64,000 nt of DNA. It comes from Chryseobacterium arachidis. GTDB taxonomy: Bacteria; Bacteroidota; Bacteroidia; Flavobacteriales; Weeksellaceae. Under the pieces are notes generated by a model. That model was not told where the DNA came from and did no database searches. It saw only the letters and a list, made by a program, of their open reading frames with translations. Of the stretch, positions 1-6,805 are shown in pieces; the stretch's first letter is position 1, and every line of letters starts with the position of its first letter. A program made the translations under genes and the position numbers. Where the stretch lies: positions 39,381-103,380 of the forward strand of contig NZ_FQUT01000015.1 in the NCBI RefSeq assembly GCF_900129245.1. The letters run 5' to 3'.

Positions 1-92
1 AGATCATCTTTAACCAATTATCTTAAAAATGTTCAAAGTTCAAAATTTGTTTCTTTGCAGCATAAAAGAATTTTAAATAATATTTAGCACAA

Positions 93-818
93 ATGATCGT
101 TTTAGGAAGTACATCGGAAGTAGCACAGGCTTTTGTGGAAGAAGCATTACAGAAAGGGGAGAAGTTTGAAAAAATCTATCTTTTTACCTCCAGCAGAGAA
201 ACGACCGAAAGATTTGCAAGGCATATTGATGTGAAATTTCTTCAGCAAACAGAGGTTATAGAGCTTGATCTGATGAAGGATATTGATTATAACCAGTTTG
301 AAAATATCAATTCGAATCTGTTATTCTGTGCAACGGGATATTTGGGTGAAGGTACGGAAGAAGGCTTGTATGACAATAAAAATACGGAGAGAATTATTGA
401 TATCAATTACTCAAAATTAGTTCCTGTAATGAATTATTTTGCCCAGAAATTCGAAAGCAGAAGATCGGGAACAATTATTGGTCTGTCATCTGTAGCGGGA
501 GACCGTGGAAGACAAAGTAATTTTATTTATGGAAGTGCAAAAGCGGCTTTTACAGCCTATTTAAGTGGATTAAGAAATTATCTTTTTGATAAAAAAGTTC
601 ACGTTATTACCGTAAAACCAGGATTTATGGCGACCAAAATGACAGAAGGTTTACCATTAAATCCGAAATTAACAGCAACTCCTAAACAGGCAGCGGCTTG
701 TATTTTCAAAGCTTATAAAAAGCAGAAAAATGTAGTGTACGTTTTGCCGATTTGGGGAGTTATCATGATGATTATCAGGAATATTCCTGAATTTATATTT
801 AAAAAATTAAAGCTTTAA
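93..818 (+). CDS. SDR oxidoreductase, DprE2-like
   Basis: A 241-residue short-chain dehydrogenase/reductase of the Rossmann fold. The N-terminus MIVLGSTSEVAQAF is the nucleotide-binding loop in the degenerate form used by decaprenylphosphoryl-2-keto-pentose reductases (DprE2) and their bacterial relatives. A Ser near residue 133 (LSSVAG) and the YGSAK motif near residue 150 give the Ser-Tyr-Lys triad. The C-terminal 30 residues are hydrophobic and basic, suggesting membrane association. Only 5 bp separate it from the downstream HAD phosphatase, so the two are likely co-transcribed. In actinobacteria DprE2 works with the oxidase DprE1 and a phosphatase; a DprE1-like gene could lie just outside the window, but that is inference. 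The exact substrate is unknown. Confidence 0.8.
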   Translation: MIVLGSTSEVAQAFVEEALQKGEKFEKIYLFTSSRETTERFARHIDVKFLQQTEVIELDLMKDIDYNQFENINSNLLFCATGYLGEGTEEGLYDNKNTERIIDINYSKLVPVMNYFAQKFESRRSGTIIGLSSVAGDRGRQSNFIYGSAKAAFTAYLSGLRNYLFDKKVHVITVKPGFMATKMTEGLPLNPKLTATPKQAAACIFKAYKKQKNVVYVLPIWGVIMMIIRNIPEFIFKKLKL

Positions 819-823
819 GTGGA

Positions 824-1411
824 ATGAAAAAATTGTATTGTTTTGATTTTGACGGCACTCTGACTTATAAAGATACCATGTTCATGTATCTTAAATTTTA
901 TGATCCTACAAAATTCCGATTACAGTTTATAAAACATGTTCCGCTTTTTATCTTATTAAAGCTAAAACTTGCCGAAACCGAAAAGGTGAAGAAAAGTTTC
1001 ATAGGATCTATTCTTAAAGGACAGACTCAGGAGAAAATCGAGAAAAAATCCAAACAGTTTTTTGAAGAACATTATCCTAAAATTGTTAGGGAAAATGCTC
1101 TTGACTTTATTCAAAATATAGATAGAGATCATACGAAAAGTCTATTGGTAACAGCCTCACTTGATATTTGGGCTAAACCTTTCGCTGATGCTTTTCAGAT
1201 GAAGCTGGTTTCCACGAAAGCTGAGTTTAAGAACGGTGTTTTCACGGGAAATTTCATCGGAAAGAACTGCAACGGAAAAGAAAAATTAGAAAGAATTCAG
1301 GCAGAGATTAATGATATTAAATACGATAAAATTATTGCTTTTGGAGATACTTCCGGCGACAGGCCAATGCTGAAATGGGCAAATGAAGGTCATTACCAAT
1401 TTTTTCACTAA
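824..1411 (+). CDS. HAD-IB family phosphatase
   Basis: A 195-residue haloacid-dehalogenase phosphatase. Motif I is DFDGTLT with the nucleophile and acid at D8 and D10. Motif IV is GDTSGD with the Mg2+ ligands at about D175 and D179. The spacing and the helical cap of about 90 residues match the HAD-IB group (phosphoserine phosphatase and phosphatidylglycerophosphatase-C-like enzymes). It starts 5 bp after the DprE2-like reductase, so it probably dephosphorylates an intermediate of the same glycolipid or prenyl-phosphate sugar pathway; that role is inferred. The protein ends right after motif IV, which is short for the family, but no frameshift is visible. Confidence 0.8.
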   Translation: MKKLYCFDFDGTLTYKDTMFMYLKFYDPTKFRLQFIKHVPLFILLKLKLAETEKVKKSFIGSILKGQTQEKIEKKSKQFFEEHYPKIVRENALDFIQNIDRDHTKSLLVTASLDIWAKPFADAFQMKLVSTKAEFKNGVFTGNFIGKNCNGKEKLERIQAEINDIKYDKIIAFGDTSGDRPMLKWANEGHYQFFH

Positions 1412-1528
1412 TTTTGAAAGGTAAAAATGTAAGAATGAAAAAGATGCTTTGATTTTTCATGTATCAATAATTTTATGCATTTTTGCACGTTTACATATTC
1501 CGTAGAAACTAATATATTCACAGTAAAA

Positions 1529-2704
1529 ATGAATAAAATATACTTAGATAACGCTGCTACAACGCCTCTTGCAGACGAAGTTATCGATGCAATGGTTGGT
1601 ACCATGAAAATGAATTTCGGGAATCCGTCTTCAACGCACAGCTTCGGACAGGAAGCCAAGATTCTTATCGAAAATGTAAGAAGACAGGTGGCAGATTATC
1701 TTCACGTAACGCCCGCTGAAATTATTTTCACCTCTTGCGGTACAGAATCCAACAACATGATCATCAAATCCGCTGTTGAACATCTTGGGGTTGAAAGAAT
1801 AATCAGTTCTCCTTTGGAACACAAATGTGTTTCCGAAAGTATTCTTGATATGAAGGCCAGAAAAGGCGTAGAAGTGAACTATATCCGTCCGAACGAAAAA
1901 GGAGATATAGATCTTCATAAATTAGAAGAATTATTAAAATCTTCCGATAAGAAAACGTTGGTGAGCTTAATGCACGTAAACAACGAGATCGGAAATATTT
2001 ATGATATAAAAAAGATTGCAGAATTGTGCAAAGAAAATAATGCACTTTTCCATTCAGACACTGTACAGACAATGGCTCACATGGATTTGGATTTCTCCGA
2101 TATTCAGGTGGACTTTGCATCTTGCAGTGCTCATAAATTCCATGGGCCAAAAGGAGTTGGTTTTGCTTTTATCAGAAAATCGAGTGGTTTAAAGGGAATC
2201 ATTACCGGAGGACCTCAGGAAAGAAGCTTAAGAGCAGGCACTGAAAATGTTGCCGGAATCGTAGGCTTAGGTAAAGCATTGGAGCTTTCGCTTAATAATC
2301 TTGAAGCTTATACCAGCCATATGCAGGAGATTAAAAATTATGCTGCAGAAAGGCTTTCGGCTGAAATTCCAGGGATAAAATTTAATGGAAGAAGTTCTGA
2401 AAAAGAAAACAGTCTTTACACGGTTTTAAGTGCTTTATTGCCGTATAAAAACCCTTTGATCGGACTTCAGCTTGATATGAAAGGAATTGCCATTTCCCAG
2501 GGAAGTGCGTGTTCATCGGGTGCTTCTAAGCCTTCAATGGTCATGATGATGGTTTTATCTGAAGATGAAATGGACCATTGTACACCGCTCCGTATTTCAT
2601 TCAGTCATTTAACAACAAAAGAGGATATTGACGCTTTGGTAACGGCTTTGAAAGAAATTTCAAAAGATTTCGTTATAGAAAATACAAATGTTGAGCATAG
2701 ATAG
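1529..2704 (+). CDS. Cysteine desulfurase (NifS/IscS type)
   Basis: A 391-residue PLP-dependent aminotransferase class V protein. It begins with the diagnostic YLDNAATTP. The PLP lysine sits in SAHKFHGPKG (about K203), and the catalytic persulfide cysteine in GSACSSG (about C328). It removes sulfur from L-cysteine and passes it to Fe-S cluster or thio-tRNA assembly. A longer reading frame extends 18 codons upstream to 1475, but the family begins at MNKIYLDN, so the start at 1529 is used. No iscU, iscR or sufE lies next to it; thioredoxin follows 84 bp later. Whether it serves Fe-S or tRNA thiolation cannot be told from position. Confidence 0.93.
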   Translation: MNKIYLDNAATTPLADEVIDAMVGTMKMNFGNPSSTHSFGQEAKILIENVRRQVADYLHVTPAEIIFTSCGTESNNMIIKSAVEHLGVERIISSPLEHKCVSESILDMKARKGVEVNYIRPNEKGDIDLHKLEELLKSSDKKTLVSLMHVNNEIGNIYDIKKIAELCKENNALFHSDTVQTMAHMDLDFSDIQVDFASCSAHKFHGPKGVGFAFIRKSSGLKGIITGGPQERSLRAGTENVAGIVGLGKALELSLNNLEAYTSHMQEIKNYAAERLSAEIPGIKFNGRSSEKENSLYTVLSALLPYKNPLIGLQLDMKGIAISQGSACSSGASKPSMVMMMVLSEDEMDHCTPLRISFSHLTTKEDIDALVTALKEISKDFVIENTNVEHR

Positions 2705-2710
2705 TCTTAT

Positions 2711-2735
2711 TACTCAAAAAGCGTAATTTTGAGTA
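2711..2735. other. Inverted repeat before trxA
   Basis: A perfect 9-bp inverted repeat, TACTCAAAA and TTTTGAGTA, separated by 7 nt. Its right arm overlaps a TAATTTTG box (2724-2731) that fits the flavobacterial -7 element. It could be an operator over the thioredoxin promoter or a weak terminator of the desulfurase gene. No U-tract follows, so the first is favoured. Confidence 0.4.
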
Positions 2736-2788
2736 TCCAAATAAGGGATCATTAAAGAAGAATATTAATTAAAAATAAAAGAAACAAA

Positions 2789-3103
2789 ATGGCTTTAGAA
2801 ATTACAGATAGCTCATTTCAGGAGGTTTTAAAATCAGACAAACCGGTATTGGTAGATTTTTGGGCAGTATGGTGCGGACCTTGTAGAACTTTAGGACCAA
2901 TCATTGAAGAAGTGGCAACAGACTTTGAAGGAAAAGCTGTAGTAGGAAAGGTAGATGTAGACAACAACCAGGAAATTTCTATGCAATATGGTATCAGAAA
3001 TATTCCTACAGTTCTAATTTTTAAGGGCGGAGAGGTTGTTGATAAAATCGTTGGAGTAGCTCCAAAAGAAGTGATCGCTGAGAAATTAAGCGCACACTTA
3101 TAA
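2789..3103 (+). CDS. trxA: Thioredoxin
   Basis: A 104-residue, single-domain thioredoxin of normal length. The redox motif WCGPC has its cysteines at C29 and C32, and the cis-proline lies in NIPTVL near residue 75. There is no signal peptide, so it is cytoplasmic; it reduces protein disulfides with electrons from thioredoxin reductase. A TAnnTTTG promoter box lies 57 bp upstream, inside an inverted repeat. An intrinsic terminator follows within 20 bp, so the gene is probably monocistronic. Confidence 0.96.
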   Translation: MALEITDSSFQEVLKSDKPVLVDFWAVWCGPCRTLGPIIEEVATDFEGKAVVGKVDVDNNQEISMQYGIRNIPTVLIFKGGEVVDKIVGVAPKEVIAEKLSAHL

Positions 3104-3123
3104 AAATAATAATTTTGATAATG

Positions 3124-3155
3124 AATGCTTTCCGTTTTTGGAAGGCATTTTTTTT
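3124..3155 (+). terminator. Intrinsic terminator of trxA
   Basis: The arms AATGCTTTCC and GGAAGGCATT pair over 10 bp (one G-U) around a 6-nt loop and are followed by a run of T. Confidence 0.85.
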
Positions 3156-3164
3156 GAAATAAAT

Positions 3165-3194
3165 TTGCAGGTAACGAAAAAAGTTGTACTTTTG
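3165..3194 (+). promoter_or_regulatory. Promoter of the tRNA-Asp cluster
   Basis: A textbook Bacteroidetes sigma-A promoter: TTG at 3165-3167, a 19-nt spacer, and TACTTTTG at 3187-3194 matching TAnnTTTG. Transcription would begin about 50 nt before the first tRNA-Asp. Confidence 0.85.
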
Positions 3195-3248
3195 CCATCA
3201 CAAAAAAGAAACGAAGTTCTTTACTTAAAGATAACAATTTAAAAATTT

Positions 3249-3322
3249 GATCCGGTAGTTCAGCTGGTTAGAATGCCGCCCTGTCACGGCGGAGGTCGCG
3301 GGTTCGAGTCCCGTCCGGATCG
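3249..3322 (+). tRNA. tRNA-Asp (GTC), copy 1
   Basis: A complete 74-nt cloverleaf. The acceptor arms GATCCGG and CCGGATC pair over 7 bp, the anticodon arm is CCGCC-CTGTCAC-GGCGG with anticodon GTC, the T-loop is TTCGAGT, and the discriminator base is G. CCA is not encoded. It is identical to the next two copies, from which it is separated by about 30 nt. Confidence 0.97.
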
Positions 3323-3357
3323 CAGAAGTTTTCTCAATTTACCTTTAAAAAAAAATT

Positions 3358-3431
3358 GATCCGGTAGTTCAGCTGGTTAGAATGCCGCCCTGTCACGGCG
3401 GAGGTCGCGGGTTCGAGTCCCGTCCGGATCG
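3358..3431 (+). tRNA. tRNA-Asp (GTC), copy 2
   Basis: Identical in all 74 nt to copy 1. The spacer before it is nearly the same as the one after it (both begin with CAGAAGTTTTCTCAATTT), which indicates recent tandem duplication of a unit made of tRNA plus spacer. Confidence 0.97.
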
Positions 3432-3463
3432 CAGAAGTTTTCTCAATTTCTTTAAAAAAAATT

Positions 3464-3537
3464 GATCCGGTAGTTCAGCTGGTTAGAATGCCGCCCTGTC
3501 ACGGCGGAGGTCGCGGGTTCGAGTCCCGTCCGGATCG
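3464..3537 (+). tRNA. tRNA-Asp (GTC), copy 3
   Basis: Identical in all 74 nt to copies 1 and 2. It is the last gene of the cluster; a terminator hairpin begins 4 nt after its 3' end. Confidence 0.97.
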
Positions 3538-3540
3538 CAA

Positions 3541-3571
3541 AAAGTCTTCTAAATTTTAGAAGACTTTTTTT
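3541..3571 (+). terminator. Terminator of the tRNA-Asp cluster
   Basis: The arms AAAGTCTTCTAAA and TTTAGAAGACTTT are perfectly complementary over 13 bp and are followed by a T-tract. Confidence 0.85.
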
Positions 3572-3604
3572 GTTTACAACCCTCTGATAAAACGAGGTTT
3601 TTTT

Positions 3605-3659
3605 GGATCAGTCTCAAACCTGGGGACTATGCAAAAAGTTTAGAAACAAGAACAGAAAT
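3605..3659 (-). mobile_element. Remnant of an ISAon1-like IS end
   Basis: Read on the minus strand, this stretch aligns with the 3' end of the transposase at the window edge (63777-63834). Shared blocks are CTGTTC, AAACTTTTTGC, TAGTCC and a terminal TGATCC. Translated, only a degenerate trace of the transposase C-terminus remains. It lies just after the tRNA-Asp cluster, and the rest of the IS is missing. The alignment was made by eye over a short length. Confidence 0.55.
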
Positions 3660-3838
3660 GGGAATTAAATAAAAGCTATTTTAAATATCCATTCAACATT
3701 TATAGTTAGATTCTTTAAAATTCGTGTTTCGTGGTTATAAAAAATAGGCATTATCATCTGTGACAATCTGATCAATCAATCTGTAGGGAAAAAAGGTCAC
3801 TATTTTAGCCCTCAATACTTTTCCTTAAGTTCACTAAA

Positions 3839-4032
3839 TTACTGTTCAAGCCATTTCTTAAATTCTGCCACCTTATTTTTACTTATCAATATCGTCTCCT
3901 CACTTTCAGGTTTTACCGCCAATTTTAATTTATTTTGTCGTAAACAAGAATCGTATGAATTGAAAAATAACTGATTAATAAATAACCAAATACAGCCCAA
4001 AAAGTGATTGTATAAAGATTGAATTTTTTCAT
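3839..4032 (-). pseudogene. Frameshifted small membrane protein
   Basis: On the minus strand an ATG at 4032 opens a 35-codon frame with one hydrophobic segment (ITFWAVFGYLLISYFSI) ending at a stop at 3925. A second frame takes over at the same place and continues with KLAVKPESEETILISKNK and ends in FKKWLEQ at 3839. Adding one T near 3927 would join them into a protein of about 64 residues with a transmembrane helix and a soluble tail. I do not recognise the family with certainty. The remainder of 3660-4200 shows no other gene. It could be chance, but the two halves have plausible residue composition. Confidence 0.4.
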
Positions 4033-4200
4033 GAAAAGAAAGTATGCTCTAATTTAATTGAAAAATAGATAATTATTTAAAAGGAAATATTTGCTTTTAC
4101 AGACAGATTTTCACCTTTTATTCATAAATTTATAAGATAAAGCATTGATTGTCCATACTTTTGATTCAGGATTTAAAATAAAGGATAAAATTCATCTCTC

Positions 4201-5169
4201 ATGAAAAATATAAATAAACTGATCTTGGTTTTGCTTGTGGGATTCATCGGGTTACAGTTTTTTCGCCCTGAAAAAATCGATCACGGAACAAAAACACAAG
4301 ACCTTGCCAATGTTCCGAATGCGGTGAATACGATTCTGCGAAATTCATGTTTCGACTGTCATTCTTCGGAAGTGAATCTTCGATGGTATGACAAAATTAC
4401 ACCTGCCAATTTTCTCGTCAATTCCCACATCAAAGAGGGAAGGGCAGCGCTGGATTTTTCAAAATGGAATTCGTGGCCGAAACCGCAGCAAAATTCTACG
4501 ATCTATTATGCCATTAACAAAGTATTGTCTGGAGAAATGCCGATTCCGAGTTATGCGGCGGTGCATTCTTCAGCAAAATTGAATGAAGATCAAATTAATA
4601 TTTTGAAAAATTATGCTTTGTCAATTGCTCCAAGAAAAATTTCGGATGACGCTCAATTACAAAGTGCAGAGAAACAATATAATTCATGGATCAACGGAGA
4701 ATTGAAAAATCCTCACATTAAGCCTGCACCAAACAGGTTGCAATATATTCCGGATTATAGAAACTGGAAGGCCATCAGCACAACCGACCGCTTTGATAAC
4801 GGAACAATGCGAATTATTTTCGGAAATGATGTGGCGGTAAAAGCGATTCAGAAGCGTAAAACGAATCCCTGGCCGGATGGAAGTATTTTTGCAAAAACAG
4901 CATGGAACCAGCATGTACAAAAGGATGGAAGTGTGTCAACCGGAGAATTTATTCAGGTGGAATTTATGGTAAAAGATGCTGAAAAATATAAACAGACCAA
5001 AGGTTGGGGATGGGGAAGATGGAAAGGAAATAATCTGAAGCCTTATGGTGAGACAGCGGATTTTGATAAGGATTGTATTGAATGTCATCAGCCTGTAGCG
5101 AATCAGGATTATGTTTTTACGTCGCCTTTGTATTTAATTTCTCAACTTAAAAAAATTCAGACCAAATGA
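4201..5169 (+). CDS. Haem-binding domain / cytochrome P460 family protein
   Basis: A 322-residue exported protein. Residues 1-20 form a signal anchor, followed by FRPEK, which is typical of the short haem-binding domain of Bacteroidetes. CFDCH at residues 50-54 is a c-type haem site within that domain (to about residue 150). Residues 170-322 resemble the cytochrome P460 family, with the second haem motif CIECH at 292-296. It is expected to face the periplasm with two covalent haems. The downstream lipoprotein gene overlaps by 4 bp (ATGA), so the two are translationally coupled. The redox substrate is unknown; P460 proteins in other bacteria oxidise hydroxylamine or similar compounds. Confidence 0.78.
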   Translation: MKNINKLILVLLVGFIGLQFFRPEKIDHGTKTQDLANVPNAVNTILRNSCFDCHSSEVNLRWYDKITPANFLVNSHIKEGRAALDFSKWNSWPKPQQNSTIYYAINKVLSGEMPIPSYAAVHSSAKLNEDQINILKNYALSIAPRKISDDAQLQSAEKQYNSWINGELKNPHIKPAPNRLQYIPDYRNWKAISTTDRFDNGTMRIIFGNDVAVKAIQKRKTNPWPDGSIFAKTAWNQHVQKDGSVSTGEFIQVEFMVKDAEKYKQTKGWGWGRWKGNNLKPYGETADFDKDCIECHQPVANQDYVFTSPLYLISQLKKIQTK

Positions 5170-5642
5170 AAAATTATAGTTTGTATTTCATCTTTGCTTT
5201 TATTCTGATGAATTCCTGTAAAGAAAATTCTAAGCAACTGATCAATATCAAGGCTTCTGTTCAACAAAATGATGAGCTTAAAGAAAATCCTTTATTGATG
5301 CATCCTATGACATCATCTATCCAGCCAAAAGAAAGCACGATGTCAACCTTATATGGAAATGATGAGGCTTTTCAGTATGCTCAGAAAAATTTTAATTCAG
5401 CATATCCTCAAAATGCAATACTTTACGAAGTTACCTGGAAACAGAAAGCAGACGAGTTATGGTTTGGAGCAAACGTTCCCAAAGAGATTGAATCTGTGGA
5501 AAAAATTACGTTTGGAAATAATAATGAAGCTGTCTATGAAATATTTCAGGGAAAGCCTTTAAAAAAAATAAAAAAGGATGTCGCTTTTGAAAATACAAGG
5601 AAAGAATTGATCACTTCCCAGAAGATGGCGGTTTCTCCATAA
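5166..5642 (+). CDS. Lipoprotein coupled to the P460 haem protein
   Basis: A 158-residue protein with a lipoprotein signal peptide; the lipobox LMNSC places the acylated cysteine at residue 18. The body carries no motif I can name. Its start overlaps the stop of the haem protein by 4 bp, which predicts equal expression and suggests a joint role, perhaps as an accessory or docking subunit. A GC-rich hairpin lies about 25 bp downstream. Confidence 0.65.
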   Translation: MKNYSLYFIFAFILMNSCKENSKQLINIKASVQQNDELKENPLLMHPMTSSIQPKESTMSTLYGNDEAFQYAQKNFNSAYPQNAILYEVTWKQKADELWFGANVPKEIESVEKITFGNNNEAVYEIFQGKPLKKIKKDVAFENTRKELITSQKMAVSP

Positions 5643-5663
5643 TATTTGTAATCTTAAATAAAA

Positions 5664-5688
5664 AAATACCGTCACGAGCGACGGTATT
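5664..5688. other. Hairpin after the P460 operon
   Basis: The arms ATACCGTC and GACGGTAT pair perfectly around a 6-nt loop. The T-run expected after a terminator lies on the opposite strand, where no gene reads toward it. It may stabilise the 3' end of the upstream mRNA or be a poor terminator. Confidence 0.4.
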
Positions 5689-5831
5689 ACTGATTAGTTT
5701 ATATATGAGCTTTCATGGTTTGTGTTTTTTAAACTAACTTTTTACCTAAAATCTGTGTTAATACCTTTTGATTTTATATGGTCTAAAATTCAACTCATAT
5801 TGAAATATTGGCAAAAATACAAAGGATTATG

Positions 5832-5862
5832 TTGTAATACACTATACTTTTGTGTAGATTTG
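5832..5862 (+). promoter_or_regulatory. Promoter of the PAS-LuxR regulator gene
   Basis: TTG at 5832-5834, a 20-nt spacer and TAGATTTG at 5855-5862. Transcription would start around 5868, so an initiator at 5870 would be nearly leaderless, while the ATG at 5912 would have a leader of about 45 nt holding the hairpin described next. Confidence 0.6.
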
Positions 5863-5878
5863 TGTTATATTGATAAAA

Positions 5879-5896
5879 ACTACCCTTTTGGGTAGT
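5879..5896. promoter_or_regulatory. Perfect hairpin in the leader of the LuxR-type gene
   Basis: ACTACCC-TTTT-GGGTAGT, a 7-bp stem with a tetraloop, lies between the predicted start of transcription and the preferred ATG. It may be an operator or a translational control element; nothing more can be said from sequence. Confidence 0.45.
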
Positions 5897-5911
5897 ACTC
5901 TTACTTTAATC

Positions 5912-6670
5912 ATGGAAGAAATAAACCGTTTTTTTAACGAGAAAAATACAATAGAATCTGATGCTAAGATTGACTATTCGCAGAGAAATGATTATTTGGA
6001 GGCTGTAAAAGCATTTTCCAGAATGTCTTATCAAAGTTTATATATTATTGATTATTTTGAAAAAGCCTTTGAATATGTTTCGGATAATCCGCTATTCCTG
6101 TGTGGGATGACTGCGGAAGAAGTGAAAAATTTGGGATATGAGTTTTATTTTAAGAACGTGAAGCCCGTAGATCTGGAATTATTGGTAAAAATAAATAAAG
6201 CGGGATTTGAATTTTACGAAAAACTGGCTATTGATGAAAGAAAAAAATATTCTATTTCCTATGATTTTTGCTTAATTAACGAAAGAAGGAACGAGGTATT
6301 GATTAATCATAAACTTACTCCTTTTTTCCTTACTGAAGACGGAAAAATATGGAAAGCAATCTGTATGGTGTCGTTGTCTAATGCACAATCCTCGGGAAAT
6401 GTGGTGATAAGCAAGGAGAAAAGCAATGACCTTTGGAATTATGATATTGTAGCAGATCAATGGATTATAGGAGAAAAGAAGAAACTGTCAGAAAGGGAAT
6501 ACGAAATTCTAAGTCTTTCGGCAAGCGGGTTGAAAATTACAGAAATTGCTGATAAGATATTTTTGGCCGCCGATACCGTGAAATTTCACCGCAAAAGGTT
6601 GTTTGAAAAAATAGGAGTTAATAATATTGCTGAGGCGCTGGCGTATGCTAAAAATAATAAATTGCTATAA
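5912..6670 (+). CDS. LuxR-type transcriptional regulator with PAS-like domain
   Basis: A 252-residue regulator. Residues 40-150 look like a PAS sensor fold. The C-terminal 65 residues are a LuxR/FixJ helix-turn-helix (LSEREYEILSLSASGLKITE, then VKFHRKRLFEKIG). It lacks a receiver domain, so it probably responds to a ligand or partner rather than phosphorylation. An in-frame ATG at 5870 would add 14 residues but falls at the predicted transcription start and would read through the leader hairpin, so 5912 is preferred. It stands alone, and its targets are unknown. Confidence 0.8.
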   Translation: MEEINRFFNEKNTIESDAKIDYSQRNDYLEAVKAFSRMSYQSLYIIDYFEKAFEYVSDNPLFLCGMTAEEVKNLGYEFYFKNVKPVDLELLVKINKAGFEFYEKLAIDERKKYSISYDFCLINERRNEVLINHKLTPFFLTEDGKIWKAICMVSLSNAQSSGNVVISKEKSNDLWNYDIVADQWIIGEKKKLSEREYEILSLSASGLKITEIADKIFLAADTVKFHRKRLFEKIGVNNIAEALAYAKNNKLL

Positions 6671-6805
6671 ATCAGTGTTTTTTATTTAAATGGTCATTTT
6701 ATAAATACCCGTTTTTTTACGGTATTTTGCCGGATAATTTTCAGGATTAAAAATTAGGTCTGATATTTGTACTTGGTAGAAAAAATTAATCAGCCTGTTT
6801 ATTTT

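Noticed and set aside
1408..1659. Minus-strand open frame over the start of the cysteine desulfurase gene
   Set aside because: It is antisense to a clear gene and has no recognisable domain.
3249..3537. Three direct repeats of about 74 nt with regular spacing, CRISPR-like at first sight
   Set aside because: Each repeat folds as a complete tRNA-Asp cloverleaf with anticodon GTC, and there are promoter and terminator signals for a tRNA operon.
6771..6778. Single ACTTGGTA as a further LytTR site upstream of the L,D-transpeptidase
   Set aside because: No second repeat lies 21 nt away on either side, so the paired arrangement is missing.
6767..6805. TTG start that would extend the L,D-transpeptidase by 13 residues
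   Set aside because: It would bury the lipoprotein signal peptide; the ATG at 6806 gives a standard signal peptide with MVVSC.
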